A stretch of DNA of 43,885 nucleotides. Origin: Chloroflexota bacterium. GTDB lineage: Bacteria > Chloroflexota > Dehalococcoidia > Lucifugimonadales > UBA3495. The stretch lies in NCBI GenBank assembly GCA_028875055.1, contig JAPPGG010000016.1:1-43885 (forward strand). Direction: 5' to 3'. Within the stretch, counting starts at the first letter, position 1; each line of letters begins with the position of its first letter. The position numbers were made by a program, and so were the translations under genes. Below the pieces are notes generated by a model, which was given only the letters and a program-made list of their open reading frames with translations, was not told where the DNA came from and did no database searches. Positions 35,065 to 43,176 of this stretch are shown in pieces.

Positions 35065-36345
35065 TTATGGTTTGAGCATCCGGTAGCCCACGCCGTGCTC
35101 GGTAAAGATGTATGTGGGCCTCCTGGCGTTGTCTCCCAGTTTCTGGCGCAGTGTCTTTACGAAGGCCCGCAACAGCTGGATATCTCCCATGTATTCCTCT
35201 CCCCAGATGCGGCGCAGCAGTTCGTCCTGGGTCAGGACCCGTCCGGCCTTGGTGGACAGTTCGTAAAGCAGCTGGTACTCGGTGGCCGTGAGGTGCACCT
35301 TCTTGCCCGCCACGGCGACTCTCCGCTCAGGATAGCTAATGGACAGGTCGCCGACGACGAACTCCTCGCGCGCCAGGGCGTGACGGTTATCCGACCGCTT
35401 GCGGAAGGATGCCCTGATCCGGGCGACAAGCTCGGAGGGAGAGAAGGGTTTGACGATATAGTCATCAGCGCCCTTTTCGAAGGCTCGGACAATGCACTCG
35501 CCGTCGCCCTGGCCTGAAAGGACGATGGCCGGAACCCCGTAATCCTGCGTGACCCTTTGAATAACTTCAAAATCCCTGGCGCCGGGAGCCGTCAAGTCCA
35601 GCAGCACCAGGTGGGGCTTTTCGTCTTCAATCAAACGCTCCAGGTCCGCGTAATTGAGGGTACCAATGGGAACGTAACCACAATGGGACAGAGTCCGCTG
35701 AATGGCGCTGAGCATCCGGGAGTTCTCAACCACGGAGAGTATGCGGGATTTGCCACCCTCTACCGGATGGGGCCTTTCGGGAGCGGGCCCGGACGGCGGT
35801 ACGGGCCGGATATCAGCTTCAGCAACCGCCGGCAGGGAAAACCCCACCGTCATGCCCTGGCCCGACTCGCCACATTCCGCCCAGAGCTTGCCGCCGTGCG
35901 AATTCAGCACGCCCTTGCAGACTGCCAGGGCGATGTCCTCGTTGCTCTTGCCGGCAAAGCCGCCCTTTACCTGGTCGCGGGAGATTTCCTGGATGGTCTC
36001 GTACAGTTCTCGGTCGGCCGCAACCGGCCCTTCGGTGGAAATCGTCACTTCGACCCGTCCGGCCTGCCTTCGGACTGAAACCTTCAGGGCCGAGGCGGGA
36101 GACGAACACTTCAGGGCACAAAGCAGCAGGGTGTTGACGGCCTGTCCCAGCCGCTGCCGGTCAACCATGACGGTGGGCAACGGGGCTGCAATCTCTACCA
36201 GAATGCGTCGACCCGGGTGGACACGCTGGAAGGCGGCGCAGACATCCTTCAGCAGGGATGCCGCGTCGCTGGACTCAAGGCTGATGGCCAGGGCGCCGGC
36301 CTCAATGTTAATCAGGTCCGTGACTCCGTTCAACTGGGCCCGCAT
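35065..36345 (-). pseudogene. 3' half of a split sensor kinase/response regulator (HATPase-REC-winged helix)
   Basis: This 426-residue open part begins at an ATG inside the MITE target duplication with no ribosome site. Residues about 1-175 are the end of the dimerisation helix and an ATPase domain with damaged motifs: N-box position Cys76 instead of Asn, no DxGxG (STEGPVAA instead), and NEDIALAVCKGVLNSHGGKL where GTGLGL is expected. Residues about 200-315 are a receiver domain with phospho-Asp250 (LVLLDLTAPG), Ser277 and Lys299 (VKPF), but Glu207-Asn208 replace the acidic pair. Residues about 325-426 are an OmpR-type winged helix (LTATEYQLLYELSTKAGRVL...EHGVGYRML). REC plus wHTH could still work if re-initiated. 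Confidence 0.8.
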
Positions 36346-36349
36346 CAGG

Positions 36350-36492
36350 GGGTGTCCGTCAAATTTTTGGGGAATGCCTGGTGGGGCCCCGTTGCAGGCC
36401 GTCGCTGTAGGGGCGCAGGGCCCTGCGCCCCTACCTTAGCTTTCGATATCTGCCCCTATCCAGTTGCTCTACCAAAATCTTGACGGACACCC
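36350..36492. mobile_element. 143-bp MITE family C inserted in the sensor kinase gene
   Basis: The element starts GGGTGTCCGTC and ends GACGGACACCC. The inverted ends extend about 20 bases with one mismatch and a slip (GGGTGTCCGTCAA...TTTTTGG). It is flanked by identical 9-bp copies CGCATCAGG at 36341-36349 and 36493-36501, a perfect target duplication. Inside is a 28-bp perfect palindrome (36407-36434). It encodes nothing. The end sequence and 9-bp duplication are reminiscent of IS256-family insertion sequences, whose transposase may mobilise it. It introduces a frameshift and a stop into the gene. Confidence 0.88.
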
Positions 36493-37589
36493 CGCATCAG
36501 GTCGGCCTGCAGGTCAATTATCTTCAAGAGCTGGTGAGATTCGGACGAAGTGGACTGGGACAGCGCATCCGCCAAGGCCGAAACGGAGCCCTTTATGGTG
36601 GACAGGGGGGTGCGCAGTTCTTTGCCGACCAGGCACAGATAGTCTCTCCGTTCCCGGTCAATCTCCTCAATCGGCGTCAGGTCCTGGGCGGCAAAGGCCA
36701 CGGACATAACCTCGCCTTCATCAGAGTAGATGGGCGCCGCGTTGGCCAGGATGTGCATGGTCCGGCCATTGGGAAAGTTTATGAAGAGCTCCTGGGCCCG
36801 AACCGTCCGACCAGTGCGGACGATGGGGGCCACCAGTCCTTCCTCCATGCTGACTTCACTTCCGTCAAGGCGACGGATAGACATTGCCCTGACAGCCGCC
36901 TCGGGATGGAGTTCTTCCAGTCCCGTAAAGGCCGCAATGCGCTGGGCTTCCCGGTTATGGGACTTCAGTTCGCCCGTGTGGGCATCAATGACAAACACGC
37001 CCATGGGCGAGGAATCGAGAAGGGCTTGCAACTCCGCCCTGGCACTGACCACCTGGTCATACTCGCTGGCGGTGGCCATGGCGGCAGCGGCCTGGGCCGC
37101 AAAAGTGGTTATAAGTTCTTCGTCTTCCTGGGTAAATTCGGCGTGGGTCTGCTTGTCGGCCAGATACAGGTTGGCCAAGTGCCTGCCACGGAAACGGATG
37201 GGCATGCCCAGGAATGACACCATCAGGGGGTGATACGGGGGTACCCCCACCGAATCGGGATGGTCGTCGATGTTTCTGATCCTTACCGGTTTATCGGCGT
37301 TGTTCAGGGCGCCCAGTACCCCCCGGCTTCCCGGCGTCGCGCTGATGAGACCGGCCTGCTCTGGGGCCAAACCGCTGATGACGACGGCGCCGGCGTTGCC
37401 CTCTTCATCAAAGCAGAGCAATGCCCCATATTTGGCTTCCGTGAGGAAGCGGGCCTGATGAACAACCTCCTGGGCTACTGGCCCTCCTTCCAGATGTTCG
37501 CTGATTTTAAGGCTGGCCTCTCTCAACCGGGAGAGGGCATCCAGAGTGGCATCCTGCTGCAGCTTCGTACAATCAGTTTCCCTAAGCAT
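36456..37589 (-). pseudogene. 5' half of a split sensor kinase/response regulator (GAF-PAS-HisKA)
   Basis: From ATG 37589 (or TTG 37595) this part has about 377 residues and stops inside the MITE. Residues about 35-180 are a GAF domain (FLTEAKYGALLCFDEEG, FLGMPIRFRGRHLANLYLAD). Residues about 190-305 are PAS. The dimerisation helix has LCLVGKELRTPLSTIKGS, where the phospho-accepting His of the usual SHELRTPL is replaced by Lys at about residue 323. The helix breaks at QADLMR, exactly where the 3' half resumes as MRAQLNGVTD. The last residues GVRQDFGRATG come from the MITE. Removing 152 bp joins both halves into one protein of about 790 residues. Confidence 0.82.
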
Positions 37590-38094
37590 ATTCAAACACT
37601 TTCATAGTATCGGGCGCCTGGTTGATAACTGTATTTATCTTGACTTATAAATACACTACATCACACCGCTAGGTAATATAACACATTGATTATACTGGAG
37701 GCACGTCCATTATAAAATCTTCACTAATCACGGCCGGTCCGGAGCAGGGAAACCACTAAATTGTGAAGAGTAGTACGAATGCCGTAATGCAGTAGCCGTT
37801 TTACGTCGACTCCGACCACGCGCCTGCCGAGCAGTCAGCGAAGGGCCCTGACCCCGAAGGGCAAATGTTCAACTGGGGCGGAACAGGCGCCCCAAGGACA
37901 GGTCTTCCGGAGAGGTCCGGAAGCAAGGAAGGCAAGTTGGGCCAGGGCCATATTTAGAGGCATGGGCGCTGGGTACCGGCTTTCGCCGGCAGGGCGGTTT
38001 CGGGAGGGGAGAACCTCCAAAGAGTGGACTGTTACGATGAAGGTGCGCCGCTACCAGACCCCCCCTTTTCTTGGTATAATTCGTCGGGAAGAGC
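37590..38094. other. Regulatory/empty region between the sensor kinase and tRNA-Gly
   Basis: About 500 bp with no credible gene. The first 150 bp are AT-rich and hold the inverted repeat GTATTTAT/ATAAATAC (37631-37638, 37647-37654). A rightward TTGATA, 18 bases, TATAAA pair overlaps that repeat. The rest contains a CCGGCTTTCGCCGG-type hairpin at about 37976-37990 and, at 38075-38080, the -10 box of the tRNA. Confidence 0.5.
38075..38080 (+). promoter_or_regulatory. -10 element of the tRNA-Gly promoter
   Basis: A perfect TATAAT lies 14 bases before the tRNA 5' end. No good -35 box is visible at normal spacing. Confidence 0.5.
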
Positions 38095-38169
38095 GCGGGC
38101 GTAACTCAGTGGTAGAGTGTTTGCTTCCCAAGCAAAAAGTCGTGGGTTCGAATCCCATCGCCCGCTCCA
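38095..38169 (+). tRNA. tRNA-Gly (CCC)
   Basis: The acceptor stem GCGGGCG pairs with CGCCCGC. The anticodon stem TTTGC/GCAAA holds loop TTCCCAA with anticodon CCC at 38127-38129. The T-arm is GTGGG-TTCGAAT-CCCAT, with discriminator T and an encoded CCA. Length is 75 nt. Confidence 0.95.
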
Positions 38170-38189
38170 TTTTATTCAGGGGATTGCTT

Positions 38190-38217
38190 GAGGGCAGGCT
38201 TTGCGCCTGCCCTCTTT
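38190..38217 (+). terminator. Intrinsic terminator after tRNA-Gly
   Basis: GAGGGCAGGC (38190-38199) and GCCTGCCCTC (38205-38214) form a perfect 10-pair stem with loop TTTGC, followed by TTTAACTTTC. It lies 20 bp after the tRNA and shows that the open frame starting at 38188 is not the true start of trmI. Confidence 0.85.
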
Positions 38218-38373
38218 AACTTTCGCCAAACCCCCGCTACGAGTGACAACCCTGTTCCCAGCGGTTACCATTGCACACAGATACGGGTCGGACAGAGAGA
38301 AGGCCGCGGGCTTTGGGCCTGCGCCGCTGCCGAACCTTCCGGGTTTGATGCGCGTTCTGGCTTCGGGGACGAA

Positions 38374-39237
38374 TTGAACACTGACAAGAATAGATTCCAC
38401 AGCGGCGACATGGTTTTGCTGCAGGACCGCAAGGACCGGCGCTACCTGACAACGCTGGCCGACGGACAGGTTTTCCACAGCCACCTGGGCCGCCTTTCCC
38501 ACGACTTTCTCATCGGCCACAGCGTGGGTGGCTGGTACCGGACTGACCGCGGCCACACCCTGCTGGCGGTGCGTCCCACTTTGGGCGAATTCGTGCGGCA
38601 GATGCCCCGGGGCCCGCAGATCATCTACTCCAAGGACCTGGGCAACATTGTGGCCTTTGCCGACATTTTCCCCGGGGCCACGGTGGTGGAGTCGGGCCTG
38701 GGTTCGGGCGCCCTGACCGCCGCCCTGCTGCGGGCCGTGGGAGAGCAGGGCCGCGTCATCACCTACGAGATTGACGAATCGGTGACGCCCAAGGCCATGG
38801 CCAACATCAGCAGGGTAATACCCAACCCCTCCAACCTGACGGTCACCATCGGGGACATTTACCAGGGCATCGAAGAGAGGCAGGTGGACCGGGTGGTGCT
38901 GGACGTGCCGGAACCCTGGCAGGCGGTACCGGGGGTGGCGGAAGCCCTGGTGATGGGCGGCATCCTGATCAGCTTCCTGCCCACCATTCTGCAGGTACAC
39001 CAGTTGGTGGGAAAGCTGCAGGAGGACGGGCGTTTCCAGATGGTGGAGACGGTGGAGACCCTGCTGCGGCCCTGGCACGTTACCGAGCGCAGCGTGCGTC
39101 CGGCCCACCGGATGGTGGCCCACAGCGGTTTCCTGACCACGGCCGTCCGCTGCCTGCCCAGGGTTATCGGAACGGTGGACAACCCATCGCCGCCGCTGAA
39201 CGCTGAACCGGATGAGCCGCTGAGCCCCCGCGACTGA
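38374..39237 (+). CDS. trmI: tRNA (adenine-58-N1)-methyltransferase
   Basis: This 287-residue enzyme, with the start at TTG 38374, methylates A58 in the tRNA T-loop using SAM. The N-terminal barrel has HSGDMVLLQDRKDRRYLTTL. The methyltransferase core shows PRGPQIIYSKDLGNIV, motif I VVESGLGSGALTAALL, the acidic residue in VITYEIDE and LDVPEPWQAVPGVAEAL (motif IV; the family has LDLPEPW). The frame is open back to 38188, but that stretch is the tRNA-Gly terminator. ATG 38410 is another possible start. It follows tRNA-Gly, a chance but apt neighbour. Confidence 0.88.
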   Translation: MNTDKNRFHSGDMVLLQDRKDRRYLTTLADGQVFHSHLGRLSHDFLIGHSVGGWYRTDRGHTLLAVRPTLGEFVRQMPRGPQIIYSKDLGNIVAFADIFPGATVVESGLGSGALTAALLRAVGEQGRVITYEIDESVTPKAMANISRVIPNPSNLTVTIGDIYQGIEERQVDRVVLDVPEPWQAVPGVAEALVMGGILISFLPTILQVHQLVGKLQEDGRFQMVETVETLLRPWHVTERSVRPAHRMVAHSGFLTTAVRCLPRVIGTVDNPSPPLNAEPDEPLSPRD

Positions 39238-39304
39238 GGGCACGGGCGGCTGCCAGGAGAGGTACCCGCCGGGCGGCGCAGGCCATTTGCTGGAGAGAGC
39301 CGTT

Positions 39305-39877
39305 ATGGACGTAATGGATAGAGACCATACCCTGGAGTTTCTGCGGGAGCACGTCAGGACGGACATGCTGATGAAGCACCTCTTTACCGTGGAGGCGGCC
39401 ATGCGGGGTTACGCCCGCAAGTATGGCGAGGACGAGGAGCGCTGGGCCATTGCCGGCCTGCTGCACGACTTCGACTGGGAGATATGCCCTACGCCCGAGT
39501 CTCACCCCACCTTTGGCGCGGATATCCTCAGGGAGCATGGGTACCCGGAGGACATCATCCGGGCGGTGCTTACCCACGGGGAGCATACCGGCATACCCCG
39601 GGAGTCGCTGATGGAGCACACCCTCTTCGCCGTGGATGAGCTGTCGGGCTTCATCCGGGCCGTAACGCTGGTGCGGCCCAACAAGAGCCTGGACGAGGTT
39701 ACGCCCCGTTCAGTGCACCGCAAGCTGAGGGACAAGAACTTTGCCAAAGACGTGAACCGGGACGACATACGCAAGGGCGCCGACGAGCTGGGGGTGAACC
39801 TGGACGAGCACATCAGCTTCATCGTGGAGAGCATGAAGCCGATTGCCCAGCGCATCGACCTGACCACGGACGGGTAG
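39305..39877 (+). CDS. HD domain-containing hydrolase
   Basis: This 190-residue protein has the HD metal-phosphohydrolase pattern. His is in LMKHLFTVEAAMRGYA, the HD pair in AGLLHDFDWE, and a further His in VLTHGEHTG; a late Asp lies in VDELSGFIRAVTLVRP. It resembles the HDIG-type stand-alone proteins common in Chloroflexota and Firmicutes. The substrate, perhaps a nucleotide, is unknown. ATG 39305 with GGAGAG is chosen over TTG 39287. The last third (NFAKDVNRDDIRKGADELGV) is typical of this subgroup. Confidence 0.85.
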   Translation: MDVMDRDHTLEFLREHVRTDMLMKHLFTVEAAMRGYARKYGEDEERWAIAGLLHDFDWEICPTPESHPTFGADILREHGYPEDIIRAVLTHGEHTGIPRESLMEHTLFAVDELSGFIRAVTLVRPNKSLDEVTPRSVHRKLRDKNFAKDVNRDDIRKGADELGVNLDEHISFIVESMKPIAQRIDLTTDG

Positions 39878-39922
39878 CAGAGGGCCTTCCGCTCCCGAAC
39901 CGGCATTACCCTCGCGCCGCCG

Positions 39923-40474
39923 TCAGAAGCGGCTGGACAGGGAGAACTCCAGGTACCAGGTGAAGCCCAGGGGAATGACGGCTATCAGCCCGGATATGGC
40001 GACTACCAGCATGGCCCGGCCCGTGCTCTCGTAGTCCATGCCCTGCCGGACGCCCAGGACCGCTGCGGCCACAGACCAGAAGATGGCGGCCCAGAAGAAG
40101 ACCCAGTCGGCAAAGGGAACGCTGGCGAAGATGGCCAGGATGCCGGGGGTGAGGGAGAAGCCAAGGATGCGGCCCATTTCCGCCCAGCTGGTCTCGGTAT
40201 GGTGGGTGCGGAGCAGGCCGCCCCCCACCAGCAGGACGATGGTTACCCAAAGGGCCCACCGGATTATGCCGAAGGTGAGGCCGACGGCCAGCTTCAGCAA
40301 CACCATGCGGGCCGTGATGTCTCCCAGGATGTCCCCGGCGAGGCCGCCGATGATGGTGCAGAAGGTTACCAGCAGCACCACGGCGACGGCCTGCACCATA
40401 GTGCCGGGGTTGGCCTCGATTTCCTCGTAGGTGTGGGCGTTGAAGAAGGCCGCCCCGGCCATCCGCTTCAGCAT
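39923..40474 (-). CDS. Yip1-like integral membrane protein, paralogue 1
   Basis: This 183-residue protein has about five membrane helices and the Yip1 pattern. The cytoplasmic start MLKRMAGAAFFNAHTYEEIEAN is followed by hydrophobic segments, then GRILGFSLTPGILAIFA and VRQGMDYESTGRAMLVV. The bacterial family's function is unknown. It is about half identical to the protein encoded 190 bp upstream at 40665-41213, so the pair came from a tandem duplication. It converges on the HD hydrolase gene. Confidence 0.8.
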   Translation of the reverse strand: MLKRMAGAAFFNAHTYEEIEANPGTMVQAVAVVLLVTFCTIIGGLAGDILGDITARMVLLKLAVGLTFGIIRWALWVTIVLLVGGGLLRTHHTETSWAEMGRILGFSLTPGILAIFASVPFADWVFFWAAIFWSVAAAVLGVRQGMDYESTGRAMLVVAISGLIAVIPLGFTWYLEFSLSSRF

Positions 40475-40575
40475 CAGTCGCCTGTACCCTTCCCTGATTG
40501 CCCTGCCGCCGACTCCAGCCAGTCGCTCAACTGCGCGGTTTTCCTGGTCCGCTTCTCGTATGCGGGGAGCCGGGA

Positions 40576-40637
40576 AAGCGGCCGGAAGGAGGGAAAGAGG
40601 TGGCCGCTTGTGAAGGGGAAGGAAGCGTCCTTCCCCT
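40576..40637 (-). terminator. Hairpins between the two Yip1-like genes
   Basis: A perfect 10-pair stem (AGGGGAAGGA at 40614-40623, TCCTTCCCCT at 40628-40637, loop AGCG) lies 28 bp after the stop of the upstream leftward gene. A second 8-pair stem (AAGCGGCC/GGCCGCTT at 40576-40583 and 40602-40609) follows it. Neither has a T-run, so termination may be weak or the hairpins may protect the mRNA end. Confidence 0.45.
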
Positions 40638-40664
40638 CAACTTGTACGGTTCAAGCCGGGCGGT

Positions 40665-41213
40665 TCAGGTAGCGAGAATGGCAGCCTGGATCACCCAGAG
40701 GATACCCCAGGGGATGAAGCCGACGATGCCGGCGACTACCACCACCAGGATAGCCCGGCCGGTGTTGTCGAAGTCCATGGCCTGGCGCACGCCCATGATC
40801 GCAGCCGCCAGGGTCCAGAAAAAGGCGACCACAACAATGAGCCAGCCTATGCCCGGAATCCAGGAGAAGATGGACAGCAGGCCGGGGGTGTAGGCGAACC
40901 CCAGGACCCGGCCCACCTCCGACCAGTTGGTCTGGGTGTCGCTGGTCCGCAGCAGGCCCCGGCCCACCATCAGGATGACGGTGACCCACAGGGCCCAACG
41001 GACGATGCCAAAGGCCAGGCCGATGCACAGTCCCACAAAGAGGCCCAGGGCCGTGGCGCCTTCGAGGATATCGCCGACCAGGCCACCGATGGCGCCGCAG
41101 ATGGTGACCAGGACCACCACCGTAAGGGCCTGACCCAGGGCGTTCTGGTCTGCCTCCACTTCCTCGTAGGTCTGGGCATTGAAAAGGGCCGCGCCGATCA
41201 TTCGCTGCAACAT
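40665..41213 (-). CDS. Yip1-like integral membrane protein, paralogue 2
   Basis: This 182-residue protein aligns end to end with its neighbour: MLQRMIGAALFNAQTYEEVEAD, FGIVRWALWVTVILMVGRG, GRVLGFAYTPGLLSIFSWIP and VRQAMDFDNTGRAILVVVV. About five membrane helices are predicted. AGGTGGAG precedes the ATG, better than the site of paralogue 1, so this gene may be the more expressed of the two. The role of bacterial Yip1-domain proteins is not established. Confidence 0.8.
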   Translation of the reverse strand: MLQRMIGAALFNAQTYEEVEADQNALGQALTVVVLVTICGAIGGLVGDILEGATALGLFVGLCIGLAFGIVRWALWVTVILMVGRGLLRTSDTQTNWSEVGRVLGFAYTPGLLSIFSWIPGIGWLIVVVAFFWTLAAAIMGVRQAMDFDNTGRAILVVVVAGIVGFIPWGILWVIQAAILAT

Positions 41214-41610
41214 CGCTCCACCTCACCAATCAGGAATCGTATGACCACGCCCCGGATTATACCGATTTGCGCCGGGAAATGTACCCTGAAGGCATGCGGA
41301 TTTTGTGGACGTTTTGGGCCGGCGGCCGGTGGTTGGCGGGGCGCCGGGCGGGGTTGGCGGGGCACGCCGGGAGGAAAATTGCCGTTTCGGGGTAATCTGA
41401 TCTCATTTGACCTCATTTTGTAGCTGGGGAATCGGCGCGGGAGCGGGGGATTTTATAGATTTTGAGGTTTCCTGTCATAGCTGGAAGGGAGTTTGAGATG
41501 ATTTTCTGTTGATTTTTGAGTACACCTGGTTATGGCGCTGAATTCCGGCTCTCGCCGGACTTTGGCAAGTTGGGTGGTATGGCACAGGCAGAACGGTCGA
41601 AATTTAGACG

Positions 41611-41633
41611 GGGGCGGGTTTGAAACCCGCCCC
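41611..41633. repeat. Palindromic intergenic repeat B, copy 2
   Basis: GGGGCGGGTTT and AAACCCGCCCC surround a single central G, giving an 11-base-arm palindrome. It is preceded by TCGAAAT and followed by TGCCC, and flanked at a distance by GGTGGTAT and GAACCACC (near-inverted), matching the setting of copy 1 at 23833. Confidence 0.65.
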
Positions 41634-41680
41634 TGCCCGTTGTGAACCACCTGAATCGCCAGGCTGCCGTTTGGTTCCTG

Positions 41681-41708
41681 GTCGGGTATTTTCTGTCGGG
41701 TATTTTCT
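41681..41708. repeat. Perfect 14-bp tandem duplication
   Basis: GTCGGGTATTTTCT occurs twice in direct contact, in the intergenic region just past the MidA-like gene's stop. Confidence 0.8.
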
Positions 41709-41757
41709 TATGGTAGGCGGCGGTCAAGCAGAATGGGAAGGGGGGAGGGTCAGGGGA

Positions 41758-43044
41758 TCAGGTATCGCCGGTGAAGGGGCTGGACCAGAGGTCGGTGAGG
41801 TCGAATTCCTGGACGTGGGGCTGGGGCCAGCCGGCGGGGAGGGATATGTGGTCGGGGGAGAGCAGGGGCAGGGGCAATGCCGCCACCAGCGGGCGGACTT
41901 CGGGCGATGGGGACAGGCCCCACAACTGCGGCGGTGCATCTGAACTGCAGGGCAGATTCCTGCCCTGCACCAGGACCTTGAAGTCGCCCAGGCCATCTGG
42001 GCGGGCCAGGGCCAGCAGGCCGGCCCGGTTGGCGGCCCCTTCCTCAACGGGCAGGGGACAGGAGGTAACGCGGCGGCGCAGGCGGTCCAGGTCCAGGTTG
42101 CGCAGGAATTGGGCCTGGGTCGTATAGCCCAGGGGGTCCAGGCCGGCGCGGCGGCCGGCGTACACCAGGGCGGTGAAGTCCACCTGGGAAGTAATGTCCT
42201 GCTGGCCAATACGGCGCAGGGGAGCATCGGTCTGGGTGTGGCGGTAGTAGGTTACCAGGGCGCCCCGGGGACGAAGCTGGGCCGAATAGAGTTCGTCAGC
42301 AGTCCTGCCGTAGTCAATGGTCAGGACAAAGCCCTGGTCAAGAGCAGACGCCGCGGCCGCTGACCAGGATTCCAGGTCCAGGCAAATTTCCGCAGTCTGA
42401 CCCTCTGCCAGGGTAATTTCCAGCTCCTCCAGCCGGGCGGCCAGGGCCGGCGTGGACGGGTCGGCCAGGGTCTCGACCAGCGGCGCATCCCCCGGGCCGC
42501 CGGCGGTTTCCAGGGTGACAAAGACCTCCCGCAGCCGGCCATCCACGAGACGCACCTGGTGGACGGGGAAGGCGTCGATTAGCTCGTTGGACAGGATGCA
42601 GCCGCGCAGGCCCCGCAGGGGAAGGCCGCTGGCGGCGATAGCGGCGGCCGGTGGCGGTCCGGGCGTTGTGTCAGGGGGATGGCGGTCCAGGCAGAGGTAG
42701 CGGAGGGAGTGGGAGAAGGCTTCGGGCAAGCCGCGGGCCGCCGCCAGAACGTCGCGGGAAAGCTGGCCGTTGCCCGACCCTGGTTCCACCACGTGAAAGG
42801 GGGTGGGCCGGTCCAGCAGCAGCCAGAACTGGTAAAGCTGGACGGCCAGGAGGGCCCCAAAGGCGGGATGGACCACGGGGGCGGTGTAGTAGTCGCCCCG
42901 GGGGCCGAAGGGCGTCGGGGAGTCGCCGGCGGAGGCGGAGTAGTAGCCGCCGTCGGGCCAGTAGAGGGCGACGTCCATGAACTCGGCGAAGGTGATGGGG
43001 CCCGCCCGGGCGATGCGACGGCGGATTTCGGCTTCGGGGTTCAT
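41758..43044 (-). CDS. MidA/NDUFAF7-type SAM-dependent methyltransferase
   Basis: From ATG 43044 the protein has 428 residues. The family start is clear (GPITFAEFMDVALYWPDGGYYS, GPRGDYYTAPVVHPAFGALL) and is followed by the SAM motif HVVEPGSGNGQLSRDVL and ILSNELIDAFPVHQVRL. In mitochondria the homologue methylates an arginine of a complex I subunit. The bacterial substrate is not known, and no nuo genes are nearby. The frame is open to 43125, but that part is repeat sequence. A TATAAT nine bases before the ATG, with no ribosome site, suggests a leaderless message. Confidence 0.88.
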   Translation of the reverse strand: MNPEAEIRRRIARAGPITFAEFMDVALYWPDGGYYSASAGDSPTPFGPRGDYYTAPVVHPAFGALLAVQLYQFWLLLDRPTPFHVVEPGSGNGQLSRDVLAAARGLPEAFSHSLRYLCLDRHPPDTTPGPPPAAAIAASGLPLRGLRGCILSNELIDAFPVHQVRLVDGRLREVFVTLETAGGPGDAPLVETLADPSTPALAARLEELEITLAEGQTAEICLDLESWSAAAASALDQGFVLTIDYGRTADELYSAQLRPRGALVTYYRHTQTDAPLRRIGQQDITSQVDFTALVYAGRRAGLDPLGYTTQAQFLRNLDLDRLRRRVTSCPLPVEEGAANRAGLLALARPDGLGDFKVLVQGRNLPCSSDAPPQLWGLSPSPEVRPLVAALPLPLLSPDHISLPAGWPQPHVQEFDLTDLWSSPFTGDT

Positions 43045-43053
43045 GCTGGAGGG

Positions 43054-43059
43054 ATTATA
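43054..43059 (-). promoter_or_regulatory. -10 box close to the MidA-like start (possible leaderless mRNA)
   Basis: TATAAT on the leftward strand ends nine bases before ATG 43044, so transcription would begin at or within a few bases of the start codon. The -35 position (GTGAGG) is poor. Confidence 0.45.
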
Positions 43060-43075
43060 CCGAATTGGGGGACTG

Positions 43076-43155
43076 CCCTCACCCACGGCCCCTCTCCCGC
43101 GAGGAGAGGGGGGGACGGCCCTCACCCCCGTGCCCCTCTCCCGCGAGGAGAGGGG
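43076..43155. repeat. Tandem pair of CCCTCACCC-type hairpin repeats
   Basis: Two copies of a 36-bp unit (43076-43111 and 43119-43155) share CCCTCACCC and the hairpin CCTCTCC-cgcga-GGAGAGG. This intergenic repeat type is found in many bacterial genomes. It lies between the small membrane-protein gene and the MidA-like gene. Confidence 0.7.
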
Positions 43156-43176
43156 TGAATTGGGGAAGGGCGGGGA

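Larger units (their letters stand above)
41214..41757. other. Intergenic region with repeats
   Basis: About 540 bp with no gene. It holds palindromic repeat B copy 2 (41611-41633) with its flanks, and a perfect tandem duplication of GTCGGGTATTTTCT at 41681-41694 and 41695-41708. The part from 41400 to 41530 is AT-richer and otherwise featureless. Confidence 0.6.

Noticed and set aside
38188-38373. N-terminal extension of the tRNA methyltransferase frame back to 38188
   Set aside because: The first codons lie in the tRNA-Gly terminator hairpin, and the extension has no family similarity.
41681-41708. 14-bp tandem repeat as an iteron or origin
   Set aside because: Only two units and no initiator gene or DnaA boxes nearby.
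43078-43155. CRISPR-like tandem repeat with hairpins
   Set aside because: There are only two units, no spacers of uniform length and no cas genes; it is the common CCCTCACCC intergenic repeat.
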